From Clostridium sp. AM22-11AC (GTDB lineage Bacteria > Bacillota > Clostridia > Lachnospirales > Lachnospiraceae): DNA of 64,000 nucleotides. Below, piece after piece: positions 42,690 to 52,881 of the stretch. The notes under the pieces were generated by a model. It did not search any database. It saw nothing but the letters and a program-made list of their open reading frames with translations, and was not told where the DNA came from. Both the position numbers and the translations under genes were made by a program. Each line of letters begins with the position of its first letter. The stretch's first letter is position 1. Location: contig NZ_QUCM01000006.1 of NCBI RefSeq assembly GCF_003473545.1, positions 124,001-188,000 of the forward strand, written 5' to 3'.

Positions 42690-45320
42690 TTATTTTTCAA
42701 ATAATTTCCAGATCTCGTCCAGTACGATCACACTGCAGGATACACCTAAGATCTTGCACCACAATCCTACAGACAGGGGAACTGTCTCAAATACAGCGCC
42801 TCCGGCCTGTGTAATGATGATCTGAAGGATCAGGACCAGTAAGAATATGCCAAGCATCAGCTTATTATTAAGCAGGTTCTTATACATTGGTGTGCGGTCC
42901 AGTTCACGGCAGTTAAAAGCATTAAACAGCTGGAATACTACAAACAGGGTAAATAATACAGTTGACTCCTGTTCCGGCGCTGCCCCTAAAAAGTTAGTAA
43001 AATGCTGGAGCATAAATACAATAGAGATAAAAATACCGTTTACAAAAATACGGCTGATCATGGACCTGGAAATAATATTTTCATCTCTTCTTGTAGGCGG
43101 ATGATTTAAAATATCATCACGGATGGGTTCCAGTCCTAAGGTCAGCGCTGGCGGACCGTCCATGATAATGTTGATCCATAACAGTTCAAGAGCTGTAAAT
43201 GGTGTTTCAAAGCCTGCTAAAATGGAACAGACTACAACTACTACAGATGATACGTTTACAGTCAGCTGGAACTGGATAAAGCGCTTAAAGTTTTCATAAA
43301 TAGCACGTCCCCACTGCACAGCCTTCATGATGGTAGAAAAGGAGTCATCCAAAAGGACAATATCGCTGGCTTCCTTGGTAACTTCTGTACCTGCAATACC
43401 CATGGCAATACCTACGTCTGCATTCTTGATAGCAGGGGCATCATTGATACCGTCACCGGTTACTGCCACTACATTTCCCTGTGCCTTTAATGCTTTTACC
43501 ACACGCATCTTTACAAGAGGGGTACTTCTGGCAATAACCTGGATCTTTTTAAGTGCCTGTGCCAGTTCTTCATCGGACATGTTTTCGATCTCAGATGCCT
43601 CTACTGCAATGTGGTCTGCATCCAGCATGTGAAGCTCATCTGCAATAGCTCTTGCAGTTAAAATATTGTCGCCGGTAAGCATTTTTACTTCAATACCTGC
43701 TTTGCGGCAGCGGCCGATGGCACCATAAACATCAGGGCTTAATGGGTCGGAAATAACAACGAAACCATCATAGATCAGGTCTGTTTCCAGTTCTTCCTGT
43801 GTTTCTTCCCCGGTGTACTGATCCAGCTTTTTATGTGCAAAAGCAAGGATACGTCCTGCGCGGCTCTGGAAAGAAGTGATCTTTTCTTCCAGTGCATTCT
43901 TCTCTTCATCAGACAGATTAACCGACAGGTTCATGATCTTTTCCGGATTTCCCTTTACATAAAGCATATAACCTTCTGCTGTACGCAGGATCGTACTCAT
44001 ATCCTTTTTCTGGGAAGAAAATGGGAAAATGTGGGCAATATCTGTCTCTTCTCTTTTCTTTGTATAATCCCAGCCTGCTTTTCTGGCTGCTACTAAAAGA
44101 GCACATTCCGTAGGATTTCCGATAAAGCTGTCTTTTCCGTCTTCAATCGTCACATTGGCATTGCTGTTGATACAGAAGTTTTCCAAAAGACAGACGTCCG
44201 TAAGCTTCTCAGGCTCTAACAGTTCTCCTTTGGCGTAGATCTGCTGTACGGTCATCTTATTTTCTGTTAAAGTTCCTGTTTTATCGGAACAGATGATATT
44301 AATACAGCCGACAGTCTCACAGGCGATCATCTTCTTTACCAGAGCATTTTCACGGGACATTTTAATAATGTTTAATGCCAGTGATACAGCCACGATGGTA
44401 GGAAGACCTTCCGGAACTGCTGCTACGATCAGGACAATACTGGTGATAAAAGCATCAGACACTGTTTCCCAGTTCATGGTATGGGACATGGCAAAACCGA
44501 TGATCTGGATGGCAAATACGATAAAGGCTGCTGTAGCGCCTAAAACTGTGATCACTTTTCCCAGACGGTCCAGTTTTTCCTGAAGAGGTGTGGTGTCTTT
44601 TTCAATTGAGGATAATTCTTTTGCGATCTGTCCAAACTCTGTATTGTTTCCTACTGCAGTTACCACTGCTTTTCCTGTACCGCTTGATACAAAGCAGCCG
44701 GAATACAGCATGTTTCTGCGCTCTGCCACAGGTGTGGACTGGGGACAGACGTAATCTGCCTCTTTTGCTGCAGGAAGGCTTTCTCCTGTAAGAGAAGACT
44801 CATCGGTGCTGAGGTCATTGCTCTCTAATAATCTTGCATCTGCTACCAGCTTATCTCCCGTTTCTACTAAAAGGATATCACCTACTACAATGTCCTTCTG
44901 CGGGATCAGCTGGGGAGAATTATCTCTTAATGCTTTTACCAGTGTATCTTCATTGATGCGGTTTAATGCCTCGAAAGCTTTGGCACTTTTTCCCTCTGTA
45001 ACAATAGTGATCACTACAGATAATGCGATCGCCGCGAAAATACCGGCGCATTCCAGGAAGTTATATTCTCCACCTGTCATATAGCGGGCAATATTTACTC
45101 CTAAGGTGATCACTGCCGCAAAGATCAGCATCAAAAGCATAGGCTCTGTGGAAGCATCCCAGATCTTTTTAAGCAGGGATTCATGACTTTCCCGGATAAA
45201 GGTATTGGAACCATACTTTTTGCGGGACTGCTCTGCCTGTTCTTTTGTCAGGCCGCCGCTTCCGTCTGAATGCAGGTCTGAAAGTACCTGTTCAGGGGTT
45301 TTGGTGTACGCGTCTTTCAT
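42690..45320 (-). CDS. Calcium-transporting P-type ATPase (P2A)
   Basis: An 876-residue cation pump with an N-terminal cation-ATPase domain, about ten membrane helices, the M4 motif VPEGLPTIVAVSLA, phosphorylated Asp in ICSDKTGTLTENKM, and the hinge TGDGINDAPAIKNADVGIAM. This matches SERCA/PMCA-like calcium exporters. AAGGAG lies 7 nt before the ATG. MITE-like repeats stand on both sides of the gene (copies A and C). Confidence 0.93.
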   Translation of the reverse strand: MKDAYTKTPEQVLSDLHSDGSGGLTKEQAEQSRKKYGSNTFIRESHESLLKKIWDASTEPMLLMLIFAAVITLGVNIARYMTGGEYNFLECAGIFAAIALSVVITIVTEGKSAKAFEALNRINEDTLVKALRDNSPQLIPQKDIVVGDILLVETGDKLVADARLLESNDLSTDESSLTGESLPAAKEADYVCPQSTPVAERRNMLYSGCFVSSGTGKAVVTAVGNNTEFGQIAKELSSIEKDTTPLQEKLDRLGKVITVLGATAAFIVFAIQIIGFAMSHTMNWETVSDAFITSIVLIVAAVPEGLPTIVAVSLALNIIKMSRENALVKKMIACETVGCINIICSDKTGTLTENKMTVQQIYAKGELLEPEKLTDVCLLENFCINSNANVTIEDGKDSFIGNPTECALLVAARKAGWDYTKKREETDIAHIFPFSSQKKDMSTILRTAEGYMLYVKGNPEKIMNLSVNLSDEEKNALEEKITSFQSRAGRILAFAHKKLDQYTGEETQEELETDLIYDGFVVISDPLSPDVYGAIGRCRKAGIEVKMLTGDNILTARAIADELHMLDADHIAVEASEIENMSDEELAQALKKIQVIARSTPLVKMRVVKALKAQGNVVAVTGDGINDAPAIKNADVGIAMGIAGTEVTKEASDIVLLDDSFSTIMKAVQWGRAIYENFKRFIQFQLTVNVSSVVVVVCSILAGFETPFTALELLWINIIMDGPPALTLGLEPIRDDILNHPPTRRDENIISRSMISRIFVNGIFISIVFMLQHFTNFLGAAPEQESTVLFTLFVVFQLFNAFNCRELDRTPMYKNLLNNKLMLGIFLLVLILQIIITQAGGAVFETVPLSVGLWCKILGVSCSVIVLDEIWKLFEK

Positions 45321-45351
45321 TTTTCTTCTCCTTGTATTTTATTGTTATCAA

Positions 45352-45450
45352 TAATACCAGATTGCTCCGTGCTTCGCACTCACGCAATCTTCAAAAATCC
45401 TCCTGCAAGCAAGCTTGCATCGGATTTTTGAACTTGGGACCCTGTATTAT
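45352..45450. repeat. Modular MITE-like repeat, copy C (short)
   Basis: About 98 bp in the opposite orientation to copy A. It starts ATACCAG and ends CTGTATTATC. It has the GCAAGCTTGC palindrome module and the hairpin module (ATTGCTCCGTGCTTCGCACT onward) but lacks the ~70-bp module. It lies just upstream of the calcium ATPase gene. Confidence 0.75.
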
Positions 45451-45456
45451 CATATT

Positions 45457-45505
45457 AAAAAACGAGACATCATGTATGGCAAATAAGCCATACATGAGTC
45501 TCGTT
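45457..45505 (-). terminator. Strong terminator of typA
   Basis: Minus-strand AACGAGAC-CATGTATGGC pairs with GCCATACATG-GTCTCGTT, followed by TTTTTT. The stem is about 18 bp. The 338-nt gap holding it also has repeat copy C, a small hairpin CACTGCC/GGCAGTG and the Y-shaped repeat copy 2. Confidence 0.92.
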
Positions 45506-45602
45506 ATTTAAGACAAGCCAGGTCCTTGACCAGTATGTTGACTTGTCACACTGCCCTTACAGGCAGTGCCACTACTCCCTCAGTTGGGTATTATATTACT
45601 CA

Positions 45603-45649
45603 CGAGCCCCGCGCTACGCGCTCTACTGCCTGCTTACGCAGGCGGCTCG
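45603..45649. repeat. Y-shaped palindromic repeat, copy 2
   Basis: CGAGCC (45603-45608) pairs with GGCTCG (45644-45649) around GCGC-tac-GCGC and CCTGC-ttac-GCAGG. Compared with copy 1 at 36243, base changes occur in pairs that keep the stems. It starts about 10 nt after the typA stop. Confidence 0.75.
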
Positions 45650-45658
45650 CATATATTT

Positions 45659-47491
45659 CTACTTATTTTTGAAAGAAGCTCTCTTACGAAGAGTTGGATC
45701 CAGGATCTTCTTACGGATACGCAGGCTCTCTGGGGTTACTTCCAGAAGTTCATCTGTATCGATGAAGTCCAGGCACTGCTCCAGGCTCATGATCTTAGGC
45801 GGAGTCAGCTTTAATGCTTCATCAGCGCTGGAAGAACGTGTGTTGGTCAGCTTCTTGGTCTTGCAGACATTGATCTCAACGTCTTCAGCCTTCGGGCTCT
45901 GTCCGATGACCATACCAGAATATACCTTAACACCAGGTCCGATGAACAGAGTACCTCTCTCCTGTGCATTGAACAGACCGTAAGTAATAGACTCACCAGC
46001 CTCAAATGCGATCAGGGAACCGGTCTGACGATATGCGATATCACCTTTGTACTCAGCGTAGCCGTCGAAAATTGTATTTAAGATACCATTACCCTTTGTA
46101 TCAGTCATGAAATCGCCTCTGTAGCCGATCAGGCCTCTGGAAGGAATGGAGAATTCCAGTCTGGAATAGCCGCCAGCTGCCTGGCTCATACCCTGAAGAG
46201 CACCCTTTCTGGAGGTCAGCTTCTGGATAACAACACCGGTGTATTCTTCCGGAACATCAATATAAGCTAATTCCATTGGCTCTAATCTGCGGTTGCGCTC
46301 GTCATATTTGTAAAGAACTTCTGCCTTACTTACTGCGAACTCATATCCCTCACGACGCATATTCTCGATCAGAACGGACAGATGCAGCTCACCACGACCG
46401 GATACCTTGAAGCAGTCTGCAGAGTCAGTTTCCTCTACACGAAGGCTGACGTCTGTATTTAACTCACGGAACAGTCTGTCTCTTAAGTGACGAGAGGTGA
46501 TGAATTTACCTTCCTGTCCGGCTAACGGGCTGTCATTTACCATGAAATACATAGCAATAGTCGGCTCGGAGATCTTCTGGAATGGGATCGCTTCCGGATT
46601 TTCAGGGGAGCAGATAGTATCTCCAATGTGGATATCTGCAATACCGGAGATAGCTACGATAGAACCGATCTCTGCCTTCTGTACTTCTACTCTCTTTAAG
46701 CCATCGAACTCATACAGCTTACCGATCTTGATCTTTTTGAACTTATCCGGATCATGATGGTTTACCAGAACACATTCCTGGTTTACCTTTAAGCTGCCGT
46801 TGTCGATCTTACCAACACCGATACGTCCTACGAACTCATTGTAGTCAATGGTACTGATCAGAACCTGGGTTGGAGCTTCCGGATCACCTTCCGGAGCCGG
46901 GATATGCTTAACGATGGTTTCAAACAGAGGTTCCATATCATTGTTGGTATCATCTAATTCATATCTTGCAAAACCTGCTCTTGCAGATGCATAGATAAAT
47001 GGGCAGTCTAACTGCTCATCAGAAGCGTCCAGATCCATCATCAGTTCCAGAGTCTCATCAATAACCTCTGCCGGTCTTGCTTCCGGACGGTCGATCTTGT
47101 TGATGCAGACGATAACGGAAAGGTCTAATTCCAGAGCCTTCTGAAGCACGAACTTTGTCTGAGGCATAGGACCTTCGTAAGCATCCACTACCAGTACAAC
47201 ACCGTTTACCATTTTAAGTACACGCTCTACTTCACCGCCGAAGTCTGCATGTCCTGGTGTGTCGATGATATTGATCTTTGTATCTTTGTAGTATACAGCG
47301 GTATTCTTGGAAAGGATGGTGATACCTCTCTCACGCTCAATATCGTTGGAGTCCATTACACGTTCCTGAACTTCCTGGTTGGCACGGAATACACCGCTCT
47401 GCTTTAACAGCTGGTCTACCAGAGTTGTTTTACCATGGTCTACGTGGGCGATAATGGCAATGTTTCTTACATCTTCTCTTTTTGTCTTCAT
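45659..47491 (-). CDS. typA: Translational GTPase TypA/BipA
   Basis: A 610-residue ribosome-binding GTPase of the EF-G family, involved in 50S assembly and stress. Motifs are G1 [10 protein letters not shown]3 DTPGHADF and G4 NKID. The C-terminal BipA-specific domain follows the two beta-barrel and alpha/beta domains. AAGGAAG lies 10 nt before the ATG. A good promoter is at 47547-47575. Confidence 0.97.
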   Translation of the reverse strand: MKTKREDVRNIAIIAHVDHGKTTLVDQLLKQSGVFRANQEVQERVMDSNDIERERGITILSKNTAVYYKDTKINIIDTPGHADFGGEVERVLKMVNGVVLVVDAYEGPMPQTKFVLQKALELDLSVIVCINKIDRPEARPAEVIDETLELMMDLDASDEQLDCPFIYASARAGFARYELDDTNNDMEPLFETIVKHIPAPEGDPEAPTQVLISTIDYNEFVGRIGVGKIDNGSLKVNQECVLVNHHDPDKFKKIKIGKLYEFDGLKRVEVQKAEIGSIVAISGIADIHIGDTICSPENPEAIPFQKISEPTIAMYFMVNDSPLAGQEGKFITSRHLRDRLFRELNTDVSLRVEETDSADCFKVSGRGELHLSVLIENMRREGYEFAVSKAEVLYKYDERNRRLEPMELAYIDVPEEYTGVVIQKLTSRKGALQGMSQAAGGYSRLEFSIPSRGLIGYRGDFMTDTKGNGILNTIFDGYAEYKGDIAYRQTGSLIAFEAGESITYGLFNAQERGTLFIGPGVKVYSGMVIGQSPKAEDVEINVCKTKKLTNTRSSSADEALKLTPPKIMSLEQCLDFIDTDELLEVTPESLRIRKKILDPTLRKRASFKNK

Positions 47492-47546
47492 AGTGATTAT
47501 CTTCCTTTTATATATACGAATCTTTTTGTCTCAGCCACAATTTTGT

Positions 47547-47575
47547 AGTATAGCATTCCATACTCCATATTGCAA
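47547..47575 (-). promoter_or_regulatory. Promoter of typA
   Basis: TTGCAA (47570-47575), 17-nt spacer ending TGC, TATACT (47547-47552): extended -10 on the minus strand. Confidence 0.75.
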
Positions 47576-47604
47576 GGATTTTTTCATTGTATTTTCTTTG
47601 TACT

Positions 47605-48261
47605 TTATAACAATATTAGTTCTCCCCCGCACTTTCCATAGTACACTTCCCCGTCTGTGCGGATCACTGCCCTGCCGTTTGTGCTTTCCACCAGCTTGGC
47701 CTTAAAACTTTCTTCCTGCTCTCCCGGCACTAAAAAGATAAATACCACTTTATCTGTATACTGGCTGTCCAGTGTGTCAATGCCTTCCTGGGCTGCAAGG
47801 TACTGGATTTTTCCCACTCCATTGTAATCGGTAATCACTTCCATACGCACTCCCTGTTTTTTCTCCAGGATCTGTGCATTTGCAAGACCTTCTTTTACTG
47901 CCCCGGAATAAGCCCTTACCAGGCCCCCTGTGCCAAGAAGTGTGCCCCCAAAATATCGGGTGACTACAGCACACACGTCCATCAGTCCTTCTCCCATAAG
48001 CACATCCAGCATAGGTTTTCCCGCTGTCTGGGAAGGTTCTCCGTCATCGCTGCATCTTGCTGTAGGCGTTGCCCCTTCTCCTTTAAGAATATAGGCATAA
48101 CAGTTATGCCTTGCATCCCAGTATTTCTTTCTGGTCTCTTCTACGAAGGCCAAAGCCTCTTCTTCTGACTTTACAGGCCGTATCTGGGCAATGAACCGGG
48201 ATTTTTTCTCCACCAGTTCTCCCATTCCTTCCTTATATATAATCTTACAGTTTTCCGCCAC
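47605..48261 (-). CDS. YigZ/IMPACT family protein
   Basis: A 218-residue member of the UPF0029/YigZ family: an N-terminal domain with KKSRFIAQIRPVKSEEEALA and the signature DDGEPSQTAGKPMLDVL, then RYFGGTLLGTGGLVRAYS, and a ferredoxin-like C-terminal domain. The molecular role is not firmly known. GTG start with AAGGAG about 8 nt upstream. The repeat copy B lies just upstream and must be part of its promoter region. Confidence 0.92.
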   Translation of the reverse strand: MAENCKIIYKEGMGELVEKKSRFIAQIRPVKSEEEALAFVEETRKKYWDARHNCYAYILKGEGATPTARCSDDGEPSQTAGKPMLDVLMGEGLMDVCAVVTRYFGGTLLGTGGLVRAYSGAVKEGLANAQILEKKQGVRMEVITDYNGVGKIQYLAAQEGIDTLDSQYTDKVVFIFLVPGEQEESFKAKLVESTNGRAVIRTDGEVYYGKCGGELILL

Positions 48262-48283
48262 TTTATACGCTCCTTATAAAAAC

Positions 48284-48420
48284 ATTTATAAAAACATTCG
48301 TAATCCGCTCATTTTTCTTCAAAAAATGGCTTCTTACTCATGTTTTTGGCGGGACCCAAGTTCAAAAATCCTCCTGCAAGCAAGCTTGCATCGGATTTAC
48401 GACCTTTTGTCCCTGGTATC
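48284..48420. repeat. Modular MITE-like repeat, copy B
   Basis: About 137 bp, inverted relative to copy A and almost identical over the ~70-bp module and the GCAAGCTTGC palindrome module, ending in CTGGTATC. The hairpin module is missing. It lies between divergent YigZ and PBP genes; the 298-nt gap contains nothing else except the PBP promoter. Confidence 0.8.
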
Positions 48421-48468
48421 ATCATAATATAGTTATCCCACTCTTGCAAGCGGCTATTAGTATCCCCC

Positions 48469-48497
48469 TTTTCATTTTCTGAAAATTGTTGTATAAT
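48469..48497 (+). promoter_or_regulatory. Candidate promoter of the PBP gene
   Basis: TATAAT at 48492-48497 with a poor -35 (TTTTCA, 48469-48474, 17-nt spacer) on the plus strand, 62 nt before the start codon. Confidence 0.4.
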
Positions 48498-48559
48498 CGT
48501 AGGAGTTTAATCGGCTATTTTCTGTTCAAAATGCCGACACACTGCGTAAAGGAGACTAT

Positions 48560-51280
48560 ATGAACTACGGACAATATGAGACTGAGCGAAGGCTTAAGTC
48601 CCTTTCATCTAAGACCGGAAAGTACACATCCAAACTTGTTTTTAATATTTTCAAGGCATTTTTTATCCTGTTCCTTTTCCTGGCAGTTGCAGGTGCTGCA
48701 GTTGGTTTCGGAATGATCAAGGGTATTATTGATAATGCCCCTTCTGTGGATATTATGAACATCCAGCCGGACCGTTTTGCTACTACGGTTTATGATGCAG
48801 ATGGAAATCTGACAGAAACTCTTGTTACCAGCGGCTCCAACCGTGAGTCAGCCACTTACGAAGAACTTCCTGAAAATCTGGTCAATGCCTTTGTTGCCAT
48901 TGAAGACTCCCGTTTCTGGACCCATGACGGCATTGATCTTCGTTCCATTGCCAGAGCTGTAAAAGGCGTAGTCAGTGATGATTATTCCGGCGGTGGAAGT
49001 ACCATTACCCAGCAGCTGATCAAAAATAATATTTTTTCCGGCGGTATGGAGACAAGCTGGGGCGCCCGTATTGAGCGAAAGCTCCAGGAACAGTACCTGG
49101 CAGTCCAGCTGGAAAAAAATTCCGGTTTAAACAAAGAAGAAACAAAAAAAACTATTATCACCAACTATCTGAACACCATTAACCTGGGCAGCAATACCCT
49201 GGGAGTTAAGGTTGCCGCACGGCGGTATTTTAATAAAGAAGTTTCTGACCTTACTCTTGCAGAGTGTACCGTCCTTGCATCTATCACTTCCAATCCTTCC
49301 CGATATAATCCCATTACCAATCCTGAAAACAACAATACAAGACGTCAGATCGTCCTTCAGAACATGGTAGACCAGAATTATATCTCCAAACAGGATATGG
49401 AAAATGCTCTTTCTGATGATGTATATGACCGGATCCAGAATGTAAATACCGCTACCAAGGAGACCAACTCCCACTACAGCTATTTTACAGACGAACTGAT
49501 CGAACAGGTGACAGAAGCCTTAATGAAGAAATTAGGCTACACCGAAAGCCAGGCAAGCAATCTGGTATATTCCGGCGGACTTAAGATCTACACCACCCAG
49601 GATCCGAAGATCCAGGCAATCGTAGATGAAGAAGTCAATGATCCAGGCAATTATACAGTCGCTAAATACTCTGTGGAATACCGTCTTTCTGTCAACCATG
49701 CAGATGGCACTACCCAGCATTATTCAGAAGAAAATTTACGTGCCTACCGTAAGAACACTTTAGGAGACACTTCTTTCGAAGGACTTTACAACAGCAAAGA
49801 AGAAGTCCAGGCAGATATTGACCGGTACAAAGAATGGCTTTTAAAAGACGGGGATGATGTGATCGCAGAACGTCAGAACCTGATTCTGCAGCCTCAGGCA
49901 TCCTTCTTTATCATGGATCAGCACACAGGTGAGGTAAAAGCCCTTTCCGGCGGCCGCGGCGAGAAAACAGCCAGCCGTACCTTAAACCGTGCTACCAATG
50001 TTTACCGCCAGCCAGGTTCTTCTTTTAAAGTACTTACTGCATTTGCTCCTGCTATTGATACCTGCGGAGCCACCCTGGGAACCGTTTACTATGACGCGCC
50101 TTATACCATTGGCACTAAAACTTTCCGCAACTGGTGGGGAGAGAGCCGTGGATTTACCGGTTATTCCAACATCCGTGAAGGTATTATCTACTCCATGAAC
50201 ATTGTAGCAGTCCGTACTTTAATGGAAACTGTTACTCCCCAGCTTGGTGTGGAATATGCAGAAAACCTAGGCATTACTTCTCTTACCAAGGATGATCTGG
50301 GCGCTGCTCTCTCATTAGGCGGTATTACAAAAGGTGTTTCCAACATGGAACTGACTGCTGCTTATGCAGCTATTGCAAACGGCGGTGTTTACACCACCCC
50401 AAGATTTTTCACAAAGATATTAGACCACGATGGCAAGGTGCTGATCGACAATGAACCGGAGACCAAGCAGGTATTAAAGGACTCCACTGCTTTCCTGTTA
50501 ACAGATGCCATGTCAGAGTCCATGAAAGCAAACAGGAAATTTGCCCGCTCCGGTGTATCCATTAACTCCACCAGTACCCGTGCAGCCCTTACAGGTATGT
50601 CTGCAGCAGGTAAAAGTGGTACCACCACCAGCAACAATGACGTATGGTTCGTAGGTTTTACCCCTTATTACACTGCCGGTGTATGGGGCGGCTGTGACAA
50701 CAACCAGAAGTTAAAGCATGGCGGCGTGGACAACGGCGGAACCTCTTTCCACAAAGATATCTGGCGCAATATCATGAACCGGGTACATGAAGGTCTGGAA
50801 GATCCCGGATTTACGGTTCCTGACAGTGTGGAGACTGCTGAGATCTGCCGCAAATCCGGAAAACGTGCTGTATCCGGCGTATGTGACCATGATCCAAGAG
50901 GAGATGCTGTCTACACTGAATATTTTGCAAAAGGAACGGCTCCTACTGAAGTCTGCGACAAACATGTGGCAGTAACCGTATGTGCAGAGTCCGGAAAACG
51001 TTCCACCGAATACTGCCCGACCAAGACCACCAAGGTATGTATGGTACTTCCGGAAGGTGAAGAGGATCTGGCTACGGATGACTCTGTTTTCTCCATCCCA
51101 GGTTACTGTAACATCCACGGCCGCAATTCCACCATCATCTCTCCTACCATTGAAGATAATGATAATTCCGGCGATGAAACCACGGCTCCTACCAAAGCAA
51201 CCGTAGTGCCTGTAGGACCAGGCTATCAGCCTACCACTGCGCCGGAATGGGAATATACAGGACCGGGAGCCAAACATTAA
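48560..51280 (+). CDS. Class A penicillin-binding protein (GT51 + transpeptidase)
   Basis: A 906-residue bifunctional peptidoglycan polymerase. One membrane helix (~28-52), then a GT51 domain with the catalytic Glu in AIEDSRFWTHDGID and GGSTITQQL, then a transpeptidase domain with SxxK in GSSFKV (Ser about 486), SMN (about 546) and KSGTT (about 685). The C-terminus (~770-906) has Cys-rich short repeats (ICRKSG, TVCAESGKRS, EYCPTKT) and a Thr/Pro-rich tail, as in clostridial PBP1. AAAGGAG lies 6 nt upstream. Confidence 0.95.
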   Translation: MNYGQYETERRLKSLSSKTGKYTSKLVFNIFKAFFILFLFLAVAGAAVGFGMIKGIIDNAPSVDIMNIQPDRFATTVYDADGNLTETLVTSGSNRESATYEELPENLVNAFVAIEDSRFWTHDGIDLRSIARAVKGVVSDDYSGGGSTITQQLIKNNIFSGGMETSWGARIERKLQEQYLAVQLEKNSGLNKEETKKTIITNYLNTINLGSNTLGVKVAARRYFNKEVSDLTLAECTVLASITSNPSRYNPITNPENNNTRRQIVLQNMVDQNYISKQDMENALSDDVYDRIQNVNTATKETNSHYSYFTDELIEQVTEALMKKLGYTESQASNLVYSGGLKIYTTQDPKIQAIVDEEVNDPGNYTVAKYSVEYRLSVNHADGTTQHYSEENLRAYRKNTLGDTSFEGLYNSKEEVQADIDRYKEWLLKDGDDVIAERQNLILQPQASFFIMDQHTGEVKALSGGRGEKTASRTLNRATNVYRQPGSSFKVLTAFAPAIDTCGATLGTVYYDAPYTIGTKTFRNWWGESRGFTGYSNIREGIIYSMNIVAVRTLMETVTPQLGVEYAENLGITSLTKDDLGAALSLGGITKGVSNMELTAAYAAIANGGVYTTPRFFTKILDHDGKVLIDNEPETKQVLKDSTAFLLTDAMSESMKANRKFARSGVSINSTSTRAALTGMSAAGKSGTTTSNNDVWFVGFTPYYTAGVWGGCDNNQKLKHGGVDNGGTSFHKDIWRNIMNRVHEGLEDPGFTVPDSVETAEICRKSGKRAVSGVCDHDPRGDAVYTEYFAKGTAPTEVCDKHVAVTVCAESGKRSTEYCPTKTTKVCMVLPEGEEDLATDDSVFSIPGYCNIHGRNSTIISPTIEDNDNSGDETTAPTKATVVPVGPGYQPTTAPEWEYTGPGAKH

Positions 51281-51323
51281 GCTTTTAAACTGCAAACATA
51301 AAACCGTGATCTGTTGACTGCGC

Positions 51324-51371
51324 AAAAACAGGGACTGTTGTATTTGATAACACAATAGTCCCTGTTTTTTT
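51324..51371. terminator. Bidirectional terminator
   Basis: AAAACAGGGACT pairs with AGTCCCTGTTTTTTT around an inner TTGT/ACAA. Serves the PBP gene and convergent spoVAE. Confidence 0.9.
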
Positions 51372-51386
51372 GATCTGATCCACTCT

Positions 51387-51746
51387 TTACTTCATCTTTG
51401 GCTTAAATACCAGCGATGCCAGGTATCCAAACACAAGGGCTGCGGTAATACCGCCGGAGGATGCCGTAAGCCCGCCTTTAAAAGCGCCCAGGATACCGTC
51501 CTCTCCTACCGCTTTTTTCACCCCCTGCCACAGGGTGTTTCCAAAGCCTAAGAGAGGAACGCTGGCGCCTGCTCCGGCCCATTCTTTGAAGGGCTCGTAG
51601 ATACCGATGGCACCTAAAATCGCACCGGATACTACTAAAAGGACCATAATACGGCCGGGCATCATTTTTGTTTTTTCCATTAAGATCTGCACCAGGGCAC
51701 AGATCACACCTCCTGCAAGAAATGCTCTTATATAATCCATTTTCAC
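51387..51746 (-). CDS. spoVAE: Spore DPA channel protein SpoVAE (SpoVAEB type)
   Basis: A 119-residue membrane protein with about four helices. Segments AFLAGGVICALVQILMEKTK and LLGFGNTLWQGVKKAVGEDG, then GLTASSGGITAALVFGYL, match SpoVAEB. It helps move dipicolinate into the forming spore and out in germination. It follows spoVAD by 56 nt. The usual spoVAC gene is not adjacent. Confidence 0.9.
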   Translation of the reverse strand: MKMDYIRAFLAGGVICALVQILMEKTKMMPGRIMVLLVVSGAILGAIGIYEPFKEWAGAGASVPLLGFGNTLWQGVKKAVGEDGILGAFKGGLTASSGGITAALVFGYLASLVFKPKMK

Positions 51747-51802
51747 ATCCTGCCTTTCATACTTCTATCTATTTTTACATCTTTTGCCTTCGTACAAAAA
51801 TT

Positions 51803-52846
51803 TTATTTTCCCATACGTTCCAGTATCACCCCATGGGCGATCCCCGGTATGGTCTGGCCTTCATTAAAGCTGACAGTAGAAAGCAGGGCTCCTGTAGGGA
51901 CAAAAAGTACCCGTTTCCAGATACCAGCCTGGATATTTGGCAGGATCAAAGCCCCAAGGACTAAGGCGCTGCAGCCACAGCCGCTTCCTCCTGCGTGGGT
52001 ATCCTGTTTCTGGTTGTCATAGATTTCTACGCCGCAGTCCATTAAAAATCCTTCCGCTTCCAGACCCTCATTCCGTAAAAGATCTGCCAATGCTTGTTTT
52101 CCAATTTTTCCCAGATCCCCGGTAATGATCTTGTCGTACCAGCCACCTTCCAGCTGCTCTTTTGTGATCTCCAGATCTTTTAAATTCTGCATTACCGTAT
52201 GAAAGGCCGCCGGTGCCATGGCAGCACCCATGTTCATAGAGTCTCTGACCCCGGCATCTACTACCTGCCCTGTAGTGATCCCTGCGATCTGGGCAATTCC
52301 CTTTTCCCCATGTTTCCCTATTACCGCCGCCCCGCAGCCGGTTACAGTCCAGGTTGCTGATTTAGGCCGCTGGTTTCCATAGGCAAGAGGAAAACGGAAT
52401 TCCTTCTCTGCTGTTGCAAAGTGGCTGGATGCCATGGCAAGGACATTTTTTCCGTATCCTGCATTTACGGTCATTGCCCCAAGACCTAAAGCTTCTCCCA
52501 TAGTAGAGCAGGCGCCATACAGGCCAAATAATGGCACATGCAGACTTCCGGAACCAAAGGATGTAGCGATCAGCTGCCCTAAAAGATCTCCTGCAAACGA
52601 ATAATCCATCTCCTGCTCTGTCAGCTTTCCTTTTTTCAAAGCCAGACCTGCTGCCTTTTCCTGCATGGCACTTTCCGCTTCTTCCCAGTTTTCCATTCCC
52701 ATCTTATCATCCGGTTCCACACTGTCAAAGAAGCGTCCCAAAGGTCCCTGTCCTTCCCTGGTACCTGACACTGTTCCTACACTTTTGATAACCGGTGGAT
52801 GCTCAAATAAAATGCTGGCTCTTCCCTTTTTCTGCTCCATATCCAT
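51803..52846 (-). CDS. spoVAD: Stage V sporulation protein AD
   Basis: A 347-residue thiolase-fold protein that binds dipicolinate (DPA) at the spore inner membrane. Typical segments are FEHPPVIKSVGTVSGTREGQ, LFGLYGACSTMGEALGLGAM and HAGGSGCGCSALVLGALILP. A sigma-G-like promoter lies 36 nt upstream and no spoVAC precedes it; the P-type ATPase gene upstream ends in its own terminator. With spoVAE it forms a two-gene unit. Confidence 0.95.
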   Translation of the reverse strand: MDMEQKKGRASILFEHPPVIKSVGTVSGTREGQGPLGRFFDSVEPDDKMGMENWEEAESAMQEKAAGLALKKGKLTEQEMDYSFAGDLLGQLIATSFGSGSLHVPLFGLYGACSTMGEALGLGAMTVNAGYGKNVLAMASSHFATAEKEFRFPLAYGNQRPKSATWTVTGCGAAVIGKHGEKGIAQIAGITTGQVVDAGVRDSMNMGAAMAPAAFHTVMQNLKDLEITKEQLEGGWYDKIITGDLGKIGKQALADLLRNEGLEAEGFLMDCGVEIYDNQKQDTHAGGSGCGCSALVLGALILPNIQAGIWKRVLFVPTGALLSTVSFNEGQTIPGIAHGVILERMGK

Positions 52847-52881
52847 TCATCTGCCTTTCTTTTCTGCAAACCTCTTTTCTT

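Noticed and set aside
42367..48420. An insertion sequence with its own transposase
   Set aside because: The repeats are under 200 bp and carry no transposase reading frame; no transposase gene was seen anywhere in the window.
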